Assembly (NCBI GenBank): GCA_003170995.1
Contig: PMXT01000095.1
Coordinates: 155 to 15,311 of the forward strand
DNA from: Actinomycetota bacterium
GTDB taxonomy: Bacteria; Actinomycetota; Thermoleophilia; Gaiellales; Gaiellaceae
DNA length: 15,157 nucleotides
Reading direction: 5' to 3'
Position numbers and translations under genes: made by a program. Shown here piece after piece: positions 14,937 through 15,157 of this stretch (within the stretch, counting starts at the first letter, position 1; every line of letters starts with the position of its first letter). A model generated the notes under the pieces. That model saw only the letters and a program-made list of their open reading frames with translations, had not been told where the DNA came from and did no database searches.

Positions 14937-15157
14937 ATGATGGGCATCAAGGGGCGCTTCGCGGCTTTGGCCGCGTTGCTGAGTGTCGTTCTTCTCTTCT
15001 TCATCCCGGCGGCTGTGGCCGAGGGACCAAACGCGGTTCTGAATCTGGCCGGCTGCACGACGAACACCCTTCCGGCTAACGACGACGGGTATACGGGAGT
15101 TAACGTCCCGATCGGCTTCACCGCCGACTTCTACGGCGACTCCTACACTCAGCTCTC
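14937..15157 (+). CDS. secreted protein, probable nidogen-like surface domain (3' truncated by window)
   Basis: The first 73 codons of an exported protein are visible. The signal peptide is textbook: MMGIKGRF, hydrophobic AALAALLSVVLLFFIPAAVA, and an AVA cleavage site around residue 28. The mature part begins EGPNAVLNLAGCTTNTLPAN and runs into DDGYTGVNVPIGFTADFYGD then SYTQL. The pattern NDDG-x-T-G-x-x-x-x-x-GFT-x-x-FYG-x-x-Y is typical of the start of nidogen-like extracellular domains in bacterial surface or secreted proteins, which usually continue with a VNNNGN segment just beyond this window. The function, adhesion or matrix, is inferred only. The long leader with alternative hairpins implies regulated expression, and the XRE-TPR gene upstream is a candidate regulator. 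The downstream size and any further domains are unknown. Confidence 0.8.
   Translation, partial: MMGIKGRFAALAALLSVVLLFFIPAAVAEGPNAVLNLAGCTTNTLPANDDGYTGVNVPIGFTADFYGDSYTQL

Overview
The window reads as high-GC actinobacterial chromosome, with most genes rich in G/C-ending codons. The mix of FolE, TruA, LigA, Ssb, a Nif3-like protein and secreted coiled-coil wall hydrolases suggests a Thermoleophilia-like actinobacterium. That placement is inferred from gene style only; no marker settles it.

Layout. 1-963: 3' end of folE, then a nitroreductase with an apparent CTG start. 1041-1547: an AT-richer solo nucleotidyltransferase, the one clearly foreign-looking gene. 1712-2558: a ferritin-like protein with an intact di-iron ligand set and no haem-ligand Met, followed by a VOC-fold protein. 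2600-6059: truA, a HAD phosphatase and ligA on the plus strand, ordinary housekeeping genes. 6045-9632 is a cell-wall block: a PBP4-type D,D-carboxypeptidase and a 3D-domain hydrolase on the minus strand, divergent from an NlpC/P60 endopeptidase. The last two share a recognisably homologous N-terminal coiled coil but carry different catalytic domains. 9749-11246 (minus strand): ssb, a Nif3-like gene, and a 56-aa helix-turn-helix protein whose leader carries a terminator-like hairpin just before its ribosome binding site. 11367-11440: tRNA-Pro(CGG) with a terminator. 11678-12537: a 61-aa ORF overlapping a second HAD hydrolase. 12538-13190: a gene-poor stretch that seems to hold a decayed minus-strand gene with a perfect Shine-Dalgarno. 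13191-14546: an XRE-HTH plus TPR regulator. 14937-end: the start of a secreted protein that appears to enter a nidogen-like surface domain.

Many starts here (truA, first HAD, ligA, nif3-like, the 61-aa ORF) lack a Shine-Dalgarno but have a TANNNT hexamer ending 6-8 bases before the start codon. This is the signature of leaderless transcripts. Others (ferritin, ssb, HTH, the final secreted protein) have strong Shine-Dalgarno sequences. No CRISPR array, insertion sequence or complete defence system is visible. The most promising unexplained items are the attenuator-like leader of the HTH gene, the paralogous divergent wall hydrolases, the palindrome over the nif3-like -10 box, and the decayed gene beside the XRE-TPR regulator.
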